Assembly (NCBI GenBank): GCA_027972325.1
Contig: JAPMOS010000019.1
Coordinates: forward strand, 496,001-560,000
Source of the DNA: Paratrimastix pyriformis
Lineage: Eukaryota; Preaxostyla; Paratrimastigidae
Length of the DNA: 64,000 nucleotides
Reading direction: 5' to 3'
Shown here: piece after piece, positions 32,750 to 44,737 of the stretch
How the letters are laid out: the number at the start of each line of letters is the position of its first letter
Position numbering within the stretch: position 1 is the first letter of the stretch
The notes under the pieces: model-generated
What the model saw: the letters and a program-made list of their open reading frames with translations, nothing else
What the model was told of the DNA's origin: nothing
The model's database searches: none
Made by a program: the position numbers and the translations under genes

Positions 32750-33125
32750 GTTTTCCCCAAAGTCGGGTTCTCTGCTCCTTCCCTCAAGAGGTTGTCCCCT
32801 TCAGCGGGTTTTCCTCCTTCTTGAGGTTGTCCCCCTTGGGGTTTTCCTCCTCCGTGTCCGTCCCCCACCCAGCCAGTGTCGCCCAGGGATGCCCCTTGAG
32901 GTTGTCCCCGACGGCGGGGGTTTTCCTCCTTCTTGAGGTTGTCCCCCTTCTTGGGGTTTTCCTCCATCGTATCCATCCCCCACCCAGCCGGTGTCGCCCA
33001 GCGATGCCCCTTGAGGTTGTCCCCGACAGCGGGGTTTTCCTCCTTCTTGAGGTTGTCCCCTACGGCGGGTTTTCCTCCGGCGGTTTTCCTCCTTCTTGAG
33101 GTTGTCCCCTACGGCGGGTTTTCCT
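32750..33125 (-). repeat. In-frame minisatellite of the polyprotein, unit 2
   Basis: About nine variably truncated copies of the GGTTGTCCCC...GGGTTTTCCTCC unit. Indels between units disrupt the frame here. Confidence 0.75.
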
Positions 33126-34024
33126 CGTACACGGTGAGGTTTGCCTGCCACATTTTAGCCAGGTTGTCCTCGACCCTCTCTCTGGCCACCCCAGGGGTAA
33201 CGATCCCTAGGGCATCCCGCCGACGTAGCACAGCGGCCCCCTCCTCTCCAGCACCCGCAGGAACCGCTGCGGGTGTTAAGGGGGTCCTGGTTTGACCGTT
33301 GACCCCTTGACCGGCCCTAGCGTCACCACCAGTCCTACCGAGATCATCGATCTCAGAGAATGAGTAAACTGTAATAAACGAATACTTACACAGACCTTCA
33401 GACGTCGTCCAAAGTTGCCCATTCATTCGGAGGTTTTGTGCGGATGCAGGCATTGGAGCGGCCACATTCCTAAAAATTTCTGAAAATGACAAAAAAGAAT
33501 ACCAGAAAGACAGACTCTCCCAAAGAGCGTGCCGCATCAGCAACATCCCAGAGAAGGATCTTCCATCTGACCAGACGGTCAGACAGGCATCTCAGGGGGC
33601 CAGATATCTGAAATTCTAAGGATGAGCCGCTGCCAGACGTCCCAACAACCAACAAACCGGTAGTTATTTCCGACACCAGACAGGGCCCACCTCCGAGGCA
33701 AAGCACTTTGTCCAGCCGGGAGACTATGATCAAAGCATGATTAGAAACTCTCCATCCATCTTCCTCCATCCACAGACCAACGAGACATCGGCTAGACATA
33801 CCACACCAACCTGAGGGCAGCCGCCACCCAATGCAGCCACCGCACCAAGCCGGCACACCATCCAACCACAGTTGGAAAGTAGGGGCGCTCAGCCCACCAG
33901 AAAACGCGGGAGAAAACAGCCATCCCCCGCCAACCCTCCTGATCCCATCTCTCCCGTCCACCACCGGCCCCATCGCTCCTCCATAGGTCTTCCCCATCCC
34001 CGTACCAGCATTCCCAGTTCTCAT
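33109..34024 (-). pseudogene. N-terminal polyprotein region of unknown function, unit 2
   Basis: Frames at 33,470-34,024 and 33,109-33,546 match the N-terminal half of the 845-codon frame of unit 1 (WLDGVPAWCGGCIGWRLP, LIIVSRLDKVLCLGGGP). At 33,369-33,395 a 27-nt stretch reads GTCTGTGTAAG to TTACAG on the minus strand, the same as in unit 1. No domain was identified. Confidence 0.5.
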
Positions 34025-34533
34025 TACCAGTCTTTATCCAACCCAGACAACCACGCTTCGCCCCTCTTTGGATCAACTACATTTACCCCTTTATTAATTC
34101 CCCCACCCCGTTCCCCTCCTTCTTGTCTGTGATATCTCCACCCACTCCAATTTTACCTTCCACCTCTCTCCACCAATTCCACCATCTGTTCCACCCCTCA
34201 GTTGCATAATGATTCCCCTCCTCATTCCAACCAAGCCCCCACCCCTTTCTCTCCCTTTTCCCATATCCCCTCGCCCCCTTTCCCCTCGTTTTTCGGTATT
34301 CAATACATCGTGCCACCAAACAAAACTCGCGATTACACGATCCACCTCTCCAATTGCTCCCACCCCTTCCATTATTCTCCACCCAGTCCCCTTTCTGCAC
34401 CCTTCACCAGCTCCCTTCCACTCGTTTTCAGACAGTACCAACACAGAAGGACAGGGAGAAATAGTGGGGGGCCGATGATCACAGCAGCTGCCCACCCCCA
34501 CGCGCTCGTCCACAACCCGCCCAGCTACTTCAC

Positions 34534-35527
34534 TCACAGCCCGCCCGTATCCGCAACAACAACAGCCCCCACTTCCTGCCCCCTCCGCGCCATAGCCCGG
34601 GCCCTGGGGACCTCGTCGGTCGGGATGCGGAGGACGAAGCCCCGGGGGCGATCCTTCAGTTTGATTTGGTCCGGGGCGGTGAGACCGCTCGTCGCAAACC
34701 ACCGCATCACGTCGGCCACCGATCTGCAACCGGCCGGCCTCAGCACGATGACCGTCTTGCCAGGCACATTCTCGAACTGCTCCGGCCGCTCCCCGGCAAA
34801 AATCGGCCGGCGACCCGCCACGACCGATGGCCACACTGGCGGGCCCCTCACCACACACAGCACCCGGAACACCTTCATCATAGGGTCTTGCACCTACCAA
34901 GAGATGATCATTCCCAACCCCCACCTGACAGACCTTGCCATGAACTTGTTTCCCAGTCACAAAACAGCCAGGATTGGCTTCCCGAATCGCTTTCAGAAGC
35001 AACTCCAGGGAGAAGTCCCCCACAATCGTAGTGGCTGAGCGCGACTCAGGTAATTCCTCCATTCGGTGGTCCAGGATGTCCAATCCCTTCACGCCACAGA
35101 ACTTGTCCAATAAATCCAAATCGTCTTCATAGATGAGCACCTCAAAGGAGGGGTAGGAACCCTCCACAAGCGGCTCAGCGAAACCGTCCCTCTCCATTGC
35201 CAATGTCAAGTTCCGATAGTTGGGCGAGGACGAGTCCAGAGGCTTCTTGAACCGAACCGGAACACGGACTCTCTGCGACAGAAGAGACATCATCCAACAA
35301 ACCACCAGTAAGACCACGATCACATTGATAGGGCCAGGACCCGATGCAGGTCCCCCCCTCACCCCACCACAAAAGCGAAATATACCGACCTTACCCTCAC
35401 GTCTCTTTTTGCTCGCAGCCTCCGATTGCGCAACAGCTGCTTCTGCATCCCGTTTCCTCTCCTCGATCTTCCCGGCTTCTTCCATTTGCTCCATCGTCAC
35501 CCCAGATTGTTCTTCAGTCTTGTTCAT
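34534..35527 (-). pseudogene. ORF1-like membrane-anchored protein, unit 2
   Basis: The ATG at 35,527 opens MNKTEEQSGV, with the same charged N terminus, hydrophobic segment and YPSFEVLIYEDD domain as unit 1. A 31-nt GT...TAG stretch lies at 34,894-34,924. The following frame (KVFRVLCVVRG, KTVIVLRPAGC, RGFVLRIPTDEV) is in register with the first part only if those 31 nt are removed. Confidence 0.55.
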
Positions 35528-35717
35528 TGGAAAATAACAAAAGGCAGCAAGAGAATCGACGCAAAAATCAGGGCACAGGAATTCAAAACTCAACATGGCG
35601 GAAAAAAATTAGCCAAAATTAGCCAAAATTAGCCAATGCCTCGGCTAACTACTTTGGCACTGGCTAAGCAATGGCTAGGCTAAAAAATTGGCTAACGCTT
35701 GGCTAATTTTCAGCACA

Positions 35718-35797
35718 GGGCGCCCGGGGGTGGTGCAGCGGGGAGAGTGTCGGGGTAAGAACCCAAAGGTCACGGGTTCGATCCCAGGCGCCACCAA
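35718..35797 (+). mobile_element. tRNA-derived SINE head
   Basis: A box TGGTGCAGCGGG at 35,731 and B box GGGTTCGATCCC at 35,774. The outer GGCGCC/GGCGCC ends pair like an acceptor stem, but the T stem has mismatches, so a tRNA pseudogene or SINE is the safer reading. Confidence 0.5.
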
Positions 35798-35859
35798 ACT
35801 AAAAGTAAAAATACTGATCTGCGCGTGAATCGAACCCCAGCCCTTTCCCATCAAAAGCA

Positions 35860-36214
35860 AACAAGTTCCAGCTGGACTACTGCCTCATGTTCCAGATGAT
35901 CAGGGGTCGGAAGGGGGGCGGGAGGTGACGGTTGGGTGCAGGTGGCTGGAGCCTGTTTGCCCGGGATGCTCATTAGTGTTGGCCACATTAGTGTTGGCCG
36001 CGGATGAAGGCCCGGGAGACATGGCGTGGCGTGGCGGCGTGGCGGCGTGGCGGTCTGGCCGCTTGCATTCTGCGCGAAACACGAAAGTTCAAAAATGAAG
36101 GACAATCCGACTCCGTCGCAAGAAGCAGAGAGGGCGCGAAAGTGGAGGGGAGGCGAAGGGTGCATGTGCCCACCATGCCCCGCGCAGTTGCGCTTTGGGG
36201 CCGAGGGTCTGCTG
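35860..36214. other. Unassigned sequence inside giant element 2
   Basis: Short direct repeats (GTGTTGGCC, GTGGCGGCGT) only. No gene was recognised. Confidence 0.4.
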
Positions 36215-38175
36215 CAGAGGGGAGGCGAAGGATGGAGGGGAGTGGATGGGGCGCGGAGGGGTTGGATGGGGAAGGGAGGGGGTGGATGGGGAGAAGAGGG
36301 GAGCAGAGGGCGGGGGATGGGAAGCAGAGGGCGGAGATGGGGAGGAGAGGAGAGGGAGGAGAGTGGAGGAGAGGGGTGGAGGGTGGAGGAGAGGGGTGGA
36401 GGGAGCAGAGGGGGTGGATGGAGAGCAGAGGGGGGTGGATGGAGAGCAGAGGGGGGTGGATGGAGGGCAGAGGGGGTGGATGGAGGGCAGAGGGGTGGAT
36501 GGAGGGCAGAGGGGGGATGGAGAGCAGAGGGGGTGGATGGCAGAGGGGGGTGGATGAGCAGAGGGGGGTGGATGGAGAGCAGAGGGGGGTGGATGGGGAG
36601 CAGAGGGGGGTGGATGGGAGCAGAGGGGGTGGATGGGGAGCAGAGGGGGTGGAGGGAGCAGAGGTGGATGGAGAGCAGAGGGGGGTGGGGGGAGAGGGGG
36701 TGGATGGGGAGAAGAGGGGGTGGATGGAGAGCAGAGGGGTGGAGGGGGAGCAGAGGGGTGGATGGGGAGCAGAGGGGGGTGGAGGGGGAGCTGAGGAGGT
36801 GGATGGGAGCAGAGGGGGGGAGGGGAGCTGAGGGGTGGATGGGGAGCAGAGGGGGGGTGGATGGGGAGCAGAGGGGTGGATGGGGAGCAGAGGGGGTGGA
36901 TGGGGAGCAGAGGGGGGATGGAGGGAGGAGGGGGTGGATGGAGAGCAGAGGGGGTGGAGGAGCAGAGGGGTGGATGGGGAGCAGAGGGGGTGGATGGAGA
37001 GCAGAGGGGGTGGATGGAGGGCAGAGGGGGTGGATGGAGCAGGGGGGGTGGATGGGGAGCAGAGGGGGTGGATGGGGAGCAGAGGGGTGGATGGGGAGCA
37101 GAGGGGTGGATGGGAGCAGAGGGGGGGTGGATGAGGCAGAGGGGGTGGATGGGAGCAGGGTGGATGGAGAGCAGAGGGGGGGTGGATGAGCAGAGGGGGG
37201 TGATGGGGAGCAGAGGGGGTGGATGGGAGCAGAGGGGGTGGATGGGAGAAGAGGGGGTGGATGGAGAGCAGAGGGGGTGGGGAGAGGGGGTGGATGGGGA
37301 GAAGAGGGGTGGAGCAGAGGGGGTGGAGGGGGGAGCAGAGGGGGTATGGGGTGGATGAGGAGCAGAGGGGTGGATGGGGAGCAGGGGGGTGGAGGGAGCA
37401 GAGGGTGGATGAGAGCAGAGGGGGTGGAGGGGGAGCAGAGGGGTGGATGGGGAGAAGAGGTGGATGGAGAGCAGAGGGGGGTGGGGAGAGGGGGGGTGGA
37501 TGGGGAGAAGAGGGGTGGATGGAGAGCAGAGGGGGTGGAGGGGAGCAGAGGGGTGGAGGGGAGCAGAGGTGGAGGGGGAGCAGAGGGGGTGGATGGGGAG
37601 CAGAGGGGTGGATGAGCAGAGGGGTGGATGGAGAGCAGAGGGGGTGGATGGAGAGGTGGGGAGAGCAGGGGGTGGATGAGGAGCAGAGGGGGTGGAGGGG
37701 GAGCAGAGGGGGTGGATGGAGAGCAGAGGGGGGTGGATGGGGAGCAGAGGGGGTGGATGGGAGCAGAGGGGTGGATGGGAGCAGAGGGGGTGGAGGGAGC
37801 AGAGGGGTGGATGAGCAGAGGGGTGGGGGAGAGGGGGGTGGATGGGGAGCAGAGGGGGTGGATGGAGAGCAGAGGGGTGGAGGGGGAGCAGAGGGGGGGT
37901 GGATGGGGAGCAGAGGGGGTGGAGGGGAGCTGAGGAGGGTGGATGGGGAGCAGAGGGGGGTGGATGGGAGAAGAGGGGGTGGATGGGAAGAGGGGGTGGA
38001 TGGGGAGCAGAGGGGGGTGGATGGGAGCAGAGGGGGTGGATGGGGAGCAGAGGGGTGGATGGGAGCAGAGGGGGTGGGGAGAGGGGTGGAGGGAGCAGAG
38101 GGGGCTGGATGGAGAGCAGAGGGGGGTGGAGGGGGAGCAGAGGGGGGTGGATGGAGAGCAGAGGGGGGGTGGAGT
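36215..38175 (+). repeat. GGGAGCAGAGGGGGTGGAT VNTR, about 2 kb
   Basis: About 90-100 irregular copies of a 17-21-bp unit. It creates artefactual Ser/Pro/Leu frames on the minus strand and Gly/Glu/Arg frames on the plus strand. Confidence 0.95.
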
Positions 38176-38199
38176 GAGAGCGGTCGGCGGGCGCGGACC

Positions 38200-38475
38200 A
38201 TGGCAACCGGTCTGCGTGGCGGTTGCCTTCTCGACTCGGCACCGGACGATGCGTGCGGACAGGCCGTGCGCCTCTGGGTGACCCCCAACGAGAACAACGA
38301 AACGTTCATCCTGGCGAGAACCTCCACGTCGGAGCTTGCAACACCAGCGGCGGAGGCGGGGTCGAGCGGGGTCCCTTGGGGAGCCCGGGCGGCACAGGGG
38401 CATCATCTCGTGGTCGATGGGGCGCTCAGGTCCCCCCGAAACTGCCCGTCAGATTCCCGATTCCAGCAAAAATGA
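38200..38475 (+). CDS. Small unknown ORF (91 aa) after the VNTR
   Basis: ATG-started frame MATGLRGGCLLDSAPDDACG ending TGA. A short block around its ATG (GCGGTCGGCGGGCGCGGACC) recurs at 20,501-20,533 in giant element 1, also directly after a VNTR, but the frame is not conserved there. Function is unknown and it may be one exon of a larger gene. Confidence 0.3.
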   Translation: MATGLRGGCLLDSAPDDACGQAVRLWVTPNENNETFILARTSTSELATPAAEAGSSGVPWGARAAQGHHLVVDGALRSPRNCPSDSRFQQK

Positions 38476-38479
38476 GGTG

Positions 38480-39040
38480 CGGAATTTAGTGGGGCAAAAT
38501 CAGACAACTTCGCGTTAGTCAGGAGCTTCTTGTGATGATTCTTCTCCAAGATCTTGAAGTGCCAAACAGAAAGGAGTCAACGCTCAGTGTAAGCCTCAGA
38601 AAAAGAACTGCAACAAGGATAATGAGCGAGAGATGCTAGAACGCCACTCCGCGATGTGGTGATCGACGGGGTCTCCCTGAGACGGCACAAGTGGCGGAGG
38701 CAAAAGCGGTCAAATAGTTAATGGAGACAAGAAGGAGGAACACAAACCAAATCTGTCCGTGAGAGTTGAGAAAGGGGAGCGAAAAAAAAAACGCTCCGCC
38801 ATGCAGGCCGCGGTTGAACCGGCTATGTTCTGCTCGCTGCGCAGAACGCTGGATAGAACCCCGTGGATGCCGGTTGGCAGGTCTTCTTCTGGCTCTTTTG
38901 TTCCTTTCTTTTTGTTCCTTTGTAGTCTTTCCACAACACCTTTTCTTGAAATGATTCCTCTTCTCTTCCTTTTGTATCGCCTCTCTTTCTTTCTTTCTTC
39001 TTTCCCTCACCCCTTTCATCGTTCTTTCTGTTTAGACTAG
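38480..39040 (+). repeat. Dispersed repeat X, copy 2
   Basis: Shares AACGCTGGATAGAACCCCGT with 21,110-21,130 and, inverted, a 38,530-38,560 block with 20,905-20,930. Its right end (38,967-39,024) recurs inverted at 46,655-46,712 inside the third recombinase gene. Confidence 0.5.
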
Positions 39041-39285
39041 CTTTCCACCACACTTTCAAGCAGAAAACATTCCAGACTCGTTGCGCGGCCGACCCCCAGC
39101 ATTGCATGAGCTCATGCCAGGCCCTGACCACGACCTTCGTCTGTCTTGACCTGTTTCCACCCACGATTGACCACGATACCGTCCAGACTTGAATTTCTCC
39201 CTCGATGGCCAGCGGCGAGCACCCGACCCGATTCCGCTCAACCCCATCAACCCTGACTGCCTCGGTGAGGATGGTCGTGGCGATC
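39041..39285. other. Unassigned unique sequence
   Basis: About 245 bp between repeat X and the 16-bp VNTR. Nothing was recognised. Confidence 0.4.
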
Positions 39286-39289
39286 CCCA

Positions 39290-42200
39290 CCCCTGGTCGC
39301 CCCATCGCCCCGTCCCCTGGTCGCCCCGTCCCCTGGTCGCCCCGTCGACCCGTCCCTTGGTCGCCCCGTCCCTTGGTCGCCCCGTCCCTGGTCGCCCCGT
39401 CCCCTGGTCGCCCCGTCCCCTGATCGCCCCGTCCCCTGGTCGCCCCGTCCCCTGATCGCCCCATCGCCCCGTCCCCTGGTCGCCCCGTCCCCTGGTCGCC
39501 CCGTCCCCTGATCGCCCCATCGCCCCGTCCCCTGGTCGCCCCGTCCCCTGGTCGCCCCGTCGCCCCGCTGGTCGCCCCGTCGCCCCGTCCCCTGTTCGCC
39601 CGGTCCCCTGGTCTCCCCGTCCCCTGGTCCCCTGGTCGCCCCGTCCCCTGGTCGCCGCGTCCCCTGGTCGCCCCGCCCCCTGTCCCCTGGTCGCCCCGTC
39701 CCCTGGTCGCCCCGTCCCCTGGTCGCCCCGTCCCCTGGTCGCCCCGTCCCCTGGTCGCCCCGTCCCCTGGTTGCCCCGTCCCCTGGTTGCCCCGTCCCCT
39801 GGTCGCCCCGTCCCCTGGTCGCCCCGTCCCCTGGTCGCCCCGTCCCCTGGTCGCCCCGTCCCCTGGTCGCCCCGTCCCCTGGTCGCCCCGTTCGTCCCCT
39901 GGTCGCCCCGTCCCTGGTCGCCCCGTCCCCTGGTCGCCCCGTCCCCTGGTCGCCCCATCGCCCGTTCCCTTGTCGCCCCGTCCCCTGGTCGCCCCGTCCC
40001 CTGGTCGCCCCGTCCCCTGGTCGCCCCATCGCCCGTTCCCTTGTCGCCCCGTCCCCTGGTCGCCCCGTCCCCTGGTTGCCCCGTCCCTGGTTGCCCCGTC
40101 CCCTGGTCGCCCCGTCCCCTGGTCGCCCCGTCCCCTGGTCGCCCCGTCCCCTGGTCGCCCCGTCCCCTGGTCGCCCCGTCCCCTGGTCGCCCCATCGCCC
40201 GTTCCCTTGTCGCCCCGTCCCCTGGTCGCCCCGTCCCCTGGTCGCCCCGTCCCTGGTCGCCCCGTCCCCTGGTCGCCCCGTCCCCTGGTCGCCCCGTCCC
40301 CTGGTCGCCCCGTCCCTGGTCGCCCCGTCCCCTGGTCGCCCCATCGCCCGTTCCCTTGTCGCCCCGTCCCCTGGTCGCCCCGTCCCCTGGTCGCCCCGTC
40401 CCTGGTCGCCCCGTCCCCTGGTCGCCCCGTCCCCTGGTCGCCCCGTCCCCTGGTCCCCTGGTCGCCCCGTCCCCTGGTCGCCCCGTCCCCTGGTCGCCCC
40501 GTCCCCTGGTCGCCCCGTCCCCTGGTCGCCCCGTCCCCTGGTCGCCCCGTCCCCTGGTCGCCCCGTCCCCTGGTCGCCCCGTCCCCTGGTCGCCCCGTCC
40601 CCTGGTCCCTTGTCGCCCCGTCCCCTGGTCGCCCCGTCCCTGGTCGCCCCGTCCCCTGGTCGCCCCGTCCCCTGGTCGCCCCGTCCCCTGGTCGCCCCAT
40701 CGCCCCGTCCCCTGGTCGCCCCGTCCCCTGGTCGCCCCGTCCCCTGGTCGCCCCGTCCCCTGGTCGCCCCGTCCCCTGGTTGCCCCGTCCCCTGGTCGCC
40801 CCGTCCCCTGGTCGCCCCGTCCCCTGGTTGCCCCGTCCCCTGGTCGCCCGTCCCCTGGTCGCCTCGTCCGGTCGCCCCGTCCCCTGGTCGCCCCGTCCCC
40901 TGGTCGCCCCGTCCCCCTGGTCGCCCCGTCCCCTGGTCGCCCCGTCCCCTGGTTGCCCCGTCCCCTGGTCGCCCCGTCCCCTGGTTGCCCCGTCCCCTGG
41001 TTGCCCCGTCCCCTGGTCGCCCCGTCCCCTGGTTGCCCCGTCCCCTGGTCGCCCCGTCCCCTGGTCGCTCCCGTCCCTGGTCGCCCCGTCCCCTCGCCCC
41101 CGTCCCTGGTCGCCCTGTCCCCGGTCCCCTGGTCGCCCTGTCCCCTGTCGTTCTGTCCCCTGGTCGCCCCGTCCCTGGTCGCCCCGTCCCCTGGTCGCCC
41201 CATCGCCCCGTCCCTGCTCGTTCTGTCCCTGGTCGCCCTGTCCCCTGGTCGCCCCGTCCCTCTGGTTGCCCCGTCCCCTGGTTGCCCCGTCCCCTGGTTG
41301 CCCCGTCCCCTGGTTGCCCCGTCCCCTGGTTGCCCCGTCCCCTGGTTGCCCCGTCCCCTGGTCGCCCCGTCCCCTGGTCGCCCCGTCCCCTGGTCGCCCC
41401 GTCCCCTGGTCGCCCCGTCCCCTGGTTGCCCCGTCCCCTGGTTGCCCCGTCCCCTGGTCGCCCCGTCCCCTGGTCGCCCCGTCCCCTGGTCGCCCCATCG
41501 CCCGTTCCCTTGTCGCCCCGTCCCCTGGTCGCCCCGTCCCCTGGTCGCCCCGTCCCCTGGTCGCCCCGTCCCCGGTCGCCCCGTCCCTGGTTGCCCCGTC
41601 CCCGGTTGCCCTGTCTCGGTTGCCCCGTCCCCTGGTTGCCCCGTCCCCTGGTTGCCCCGTCCCCTGGTCGCTCGTCCCCGGTTTCTGCCCCTGGTCGCCC
41701 CGTCTCCTGGTCGCCCCGTCCCCTGGTCGCCCCGTCCCCTGGTCGCCCCGTCCCCTGGTCGCCCCATCGCCCGTTCCCTTGTCGCCCCGTCCCTGGTCGC
41801 CCCGTCCCTGGTCGCCCGTCCCCGTCGCCCCTGTCGACCCGTCCGTTCGCCCCGTCCCCTGGTTGCCCCGTCCCTGGTTGCCCCGTCCCCTGCTGCTCGT
41901 CCCTGGTCGCCCCGTCCCCTGGTCGCCCCGTCCCCTGGTCGCCCCGTCCCCTGGTCGCCCCGGCGCCCCGTCCCTGGTCGCCCCATCGCCCGTTCCCTTG
42001 TCGCCCGTCCCCTGGTCGCCCCGTCCCCTGGTCGCCCTCCCCTGGTTGCCCCGTCCCCTGGTTGCCCCGTCCCCTGGTTGCCCCGTCCCTGGTTGCCCCG
42101 TCCCCTGGTTGCCCTGTCCCTGCCCCGTCCCCTGGTCGCCCCGTCCCCTGGTCGCCCCGTCCCCTGGTCGCCCCGTCCCCTGGTTGCCCCGTCCCCTGGT

Positions 42201-43205
42201 TGCCCCGTCCCCTGGTCGCCCCGTCCCCTGGTCGCCCCGTCCCCTGGTCGCCCCATCGCCCGTTCCCTTGTCGCCCCGTCCCCTGGTCGCCCCGTCCCCT
42301 GGTCGCCCCGTCCCCTGGTCGCCCCGTCCCCTGGTCGCCCCATCGCCCCGTCCCCTGGTCGCCCCGTCCCTGGTCGCCCCGTCCCTGGTTGCCCCGTCCC
42401 CTGGTTGCCCCGTCCCCTGGTTGCCCCGTCCCCTGGTTGCCCCGTCCCCTGGTCGCCCCGTCCCCTGGTCGCCCCGTCCCCTGGTCGCCCCGTCCCCTGG
42501 TCGCCCCGTCCCCTGGTCCCCTGGTCGCCCCGTCCCCTGGTCGCCCCGTCCCCTGGTGCCCCATCGCCCGTTCCCTTGTCGCCCCGTCCCCTGGTCGCCC
42601 CGTCCCCTGGTCGCCCCGTCCCCTGGTCGCCCCGTCGACCCGTCCGTTCGCCCCGTCCCCTGGTTGCCCCGTCCCCTGGTTGCCCCGTCCCCTGGTTGCC
42701 CCGTCCCCTGGTCGCCCCGTCCCCTGGTCGCCCCGTCCCCTGGTCGCCCCGTCCCCTGGTCGCCCCGTCCCTGGTCGCCCCGTCCCCTGGTCGCCCCGTC
42801 CCCTGGTCGCCCCGTCCCCTGGTCGCCCCATCGCCCGTTCCCTTGTCGCCCCGTCCCCTGGTCGCCCCGTCCCCTGGTCGCCCGTCCCCTGGTTGCCCCG
42901 TCCCCTGGTTGCCCCGTCCCCTGGTCCCCTGGTCGCCCCGTCCCCTGGTCGCCCCGTCCCCTGGTCGCCCCGTCCCCTGGTTGCCCCGTCCCCTGGTCGC
43001 CCCGTCCCCTGGTCGCCCCATCGCCCCGTCCCCTTGTCGCCCCGTCGACCCGTCCCCTGGCCGCCCCGTCCCCGGCGCCCCGTCCCTTGGTCGCCCCGTC
43101 CCCTGGTCGCCCCGTCGACCCGTCCCCTGGTCGCCCCGTCCCCTGTTCGCCCCGTCCCCTGTTCGCCCCGTCCCCTGTTCGCCCCGTCCCCTGGTCGCCC
43201 CGTCC
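39290..43205 (+). repeat. 16-bp VNTR CGTCCCCTGGTCGCCC, about 3.9 kb
   Basis: About 240 copies of the 16-bp unit, with interspersed CATCGCCC variants and one- or two-base unit indels. Because 16 is not a multiple of three and the unit lacks stops, several frames on both strands stay open for over 1,100 codons. These are not genes. Confidence 0.98.
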
Positions 43206-43372
43206 CCTCCTCCTCCTCCTCCTCCTCCTCCTCCTCCTGGTCCTCTCCTCCTGCTCCTCCTGCTCCTGCTCCTCCTCCTCCTCCTCCTCCTCCTCCTCCT
43301 CCTCCTCCTCCTCCTCCTCCTCCTCCTCCTCATTCTCCTGCTCCTCCTGCTCCTCCTGCTCCTCCTCACTCC
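43206..43372 (+). repeat. (CTC)n microsatellite
   Basis: Nearly pure CTC/CTG triplets directly after the 16-bp VNTR. Confidence 0.95.
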
Positions 43373-43439
43373 TCCTCACTCCCTCACTCCCTCACTGCCT
43401 CTCCCCTCATTCCCAACTCTCCCTCACTCCCCCTCACTC

Positions 43440-44396
43440 CCTCTGGGCGAGCATGGGTTGCTCACGTCCGCCCCGTACCCTAGAGCCCCCTGTCTCTGCC
43501 GCCCTGTCAGAACCCGTCCGCCAACATCATCTTTGGCAGGCCTCATCTCGATGACTACCCGTTTCTTGGCGGGGTGTCGGTACCACTGGGTTAGTGCGGA
43601 ATAGGCACTCGGGACGCGGACGTCGGAACACGCAGCCATACGCGACATCCTCGTCGCCCACTGGTCCGCCACGCGCACTGCTCTGCCATTGCCAGTACCA
43701 TTGTCACGTCCCGAGCTGATCAGCCCTCCCGCCACTTCTCTTCCCTCCGCCCTCTCCATCCAGCCCTCGCCCACGCCATTTCCTGACCGAGTGCACCGAC
43801 AGACAGCTGCTGACGATGGGATGCTCCTTGCGCTCCGTTCCAACAGCGGCCCATGCTGCGGTGCTTGACTCCATCCGCCCCGCTCCTCCATCCATCCGCC
43901 CCCCTCCGCGACCCATCCGCCCCGCTCCCCCACCTCTCTGCCACATCCGCCCCGCTATCCGCCCCGCTCTGCGACCCATCCGCCCCGCTCTGCGACATCC
44001 GCCCCGCTCCCGGACCCACCCGCCCCGCTCCCGGATCCATACGCCCCATACGCTCCGCGACCCATCCGCCCTTTCCCGCCGACCCGCCCCGCTCCCGCCC
44101 CTGCTCCCCCTTGGTTGGCCGAACTGCCGAATTGTTCCAGGGGCAGTACTGGAGCCAGAACGCGCCGCAGAAGGCCCTTGCGCCGAATGCCCTTGCGCCG
44201 CAGAAGGCCCTTGCGACACCGCGCCGGGTGCGTGTGCCATCTGTGCCATCGGTCTCGGAAGCCCTGCACCTCGTCAACCATCAGCGACTTCATTCGCCCC
44301 CCCCCCCCCCCCCCCCCCCCCCCCCCACCCCCACCCCCACCCCCACCTCCCGGACCTCCCTTCGCCCACGCCCGCCCCAGCGTGCTCGAGAATAAA
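43440..44396 (+). pseudogene. Gene-end block of giant element 2, homologous to 22,980-23,811
   Basis: It shares GTTGCTCACGTCCGCCC, GAGCTGATCAGCCCTCCC and a CCTCGTCAACCA block with the nested element in giant 1. A Pro/Arg-rich minisatellite (CATCCGCCCCGCTC) expands it at 43,862-44,100. The last frame ends ARE with a TAA inside AATAAA at 44,391-44,396, as in the other copy. The product is unknown. Confidence 0.35.
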
Positions 44397-44737
44397 GTGC
44401 TGTTCGCGATGACATCTCGACCTCCCCCCGGGGAGGTGCCCACATCCACCAGACGCCGAGTGAGTGGAGGCCCGCGGACACCAGATCCGGGCCCGTCCTC
44501 TCCGTTTTTTCTAGTCAAAACCCTTAGCCGTGCGCCGGCGAATTTCCTCCCTTTCCCCTGCTTGTCACAGGACAAAACAGACTCGGGGCAGCATCTGTGG
44601 TCGGCGTCGATCTGACCAGAGCACCATGGATCAGGTGATTTAACTGGGCAGTAGTAGAGTCGGACATGTTTTTTGGACCAAGTGTGAAAGGCAGAGGGTT
44701 CGAGTCCCTGGTCGTTTATTTTTACGGGGCACTCAGA
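44397..44737. other. Unassigned sequence with a possible tRNA-like remnant
   Basis: A short stretch near 44,690-44,710 (AGGGTTCGAGTCCC) resembles a B box. No A box at the right distance was identified with confidence. Confidence 0.35.

Larger units (their letters stand above)
29466..35593 (-). mobile_element. LINE-like USP-APE-RT gene set, unit 2 (5' part)
   Basis: Reading leftward on the minus strand it holds ORF1 (ATG at 35,527), the USP region, the AP endonuclease and the finger region of RT. It is bounded at the left by giant TIR element 1 and at the right by giant TIR element 2. It is nearly identical to 9,537-14,741 apart from indels, including about 126 bp present at 12,459-12,584 and absent here, and minisatellite changes. 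The remaining RT lies at 16,319-17,202. Confidence 0.75.

Noticed and set aside
35851-38475. Frames of 700-851 codons rich in Ser/Pro/Leu on the minus strand and Gly/Glu on the plus strand
   Set aside because: Artefacts of the 17-21-bp VNTR; no domain and no splice structure.
39056-43604. Open frames of 1,100-1,518 codons on both strands
   Set aside because: They are produced by the stop-free 16-bp VNTR and adjoining CTC repeats; several frames are open at once.
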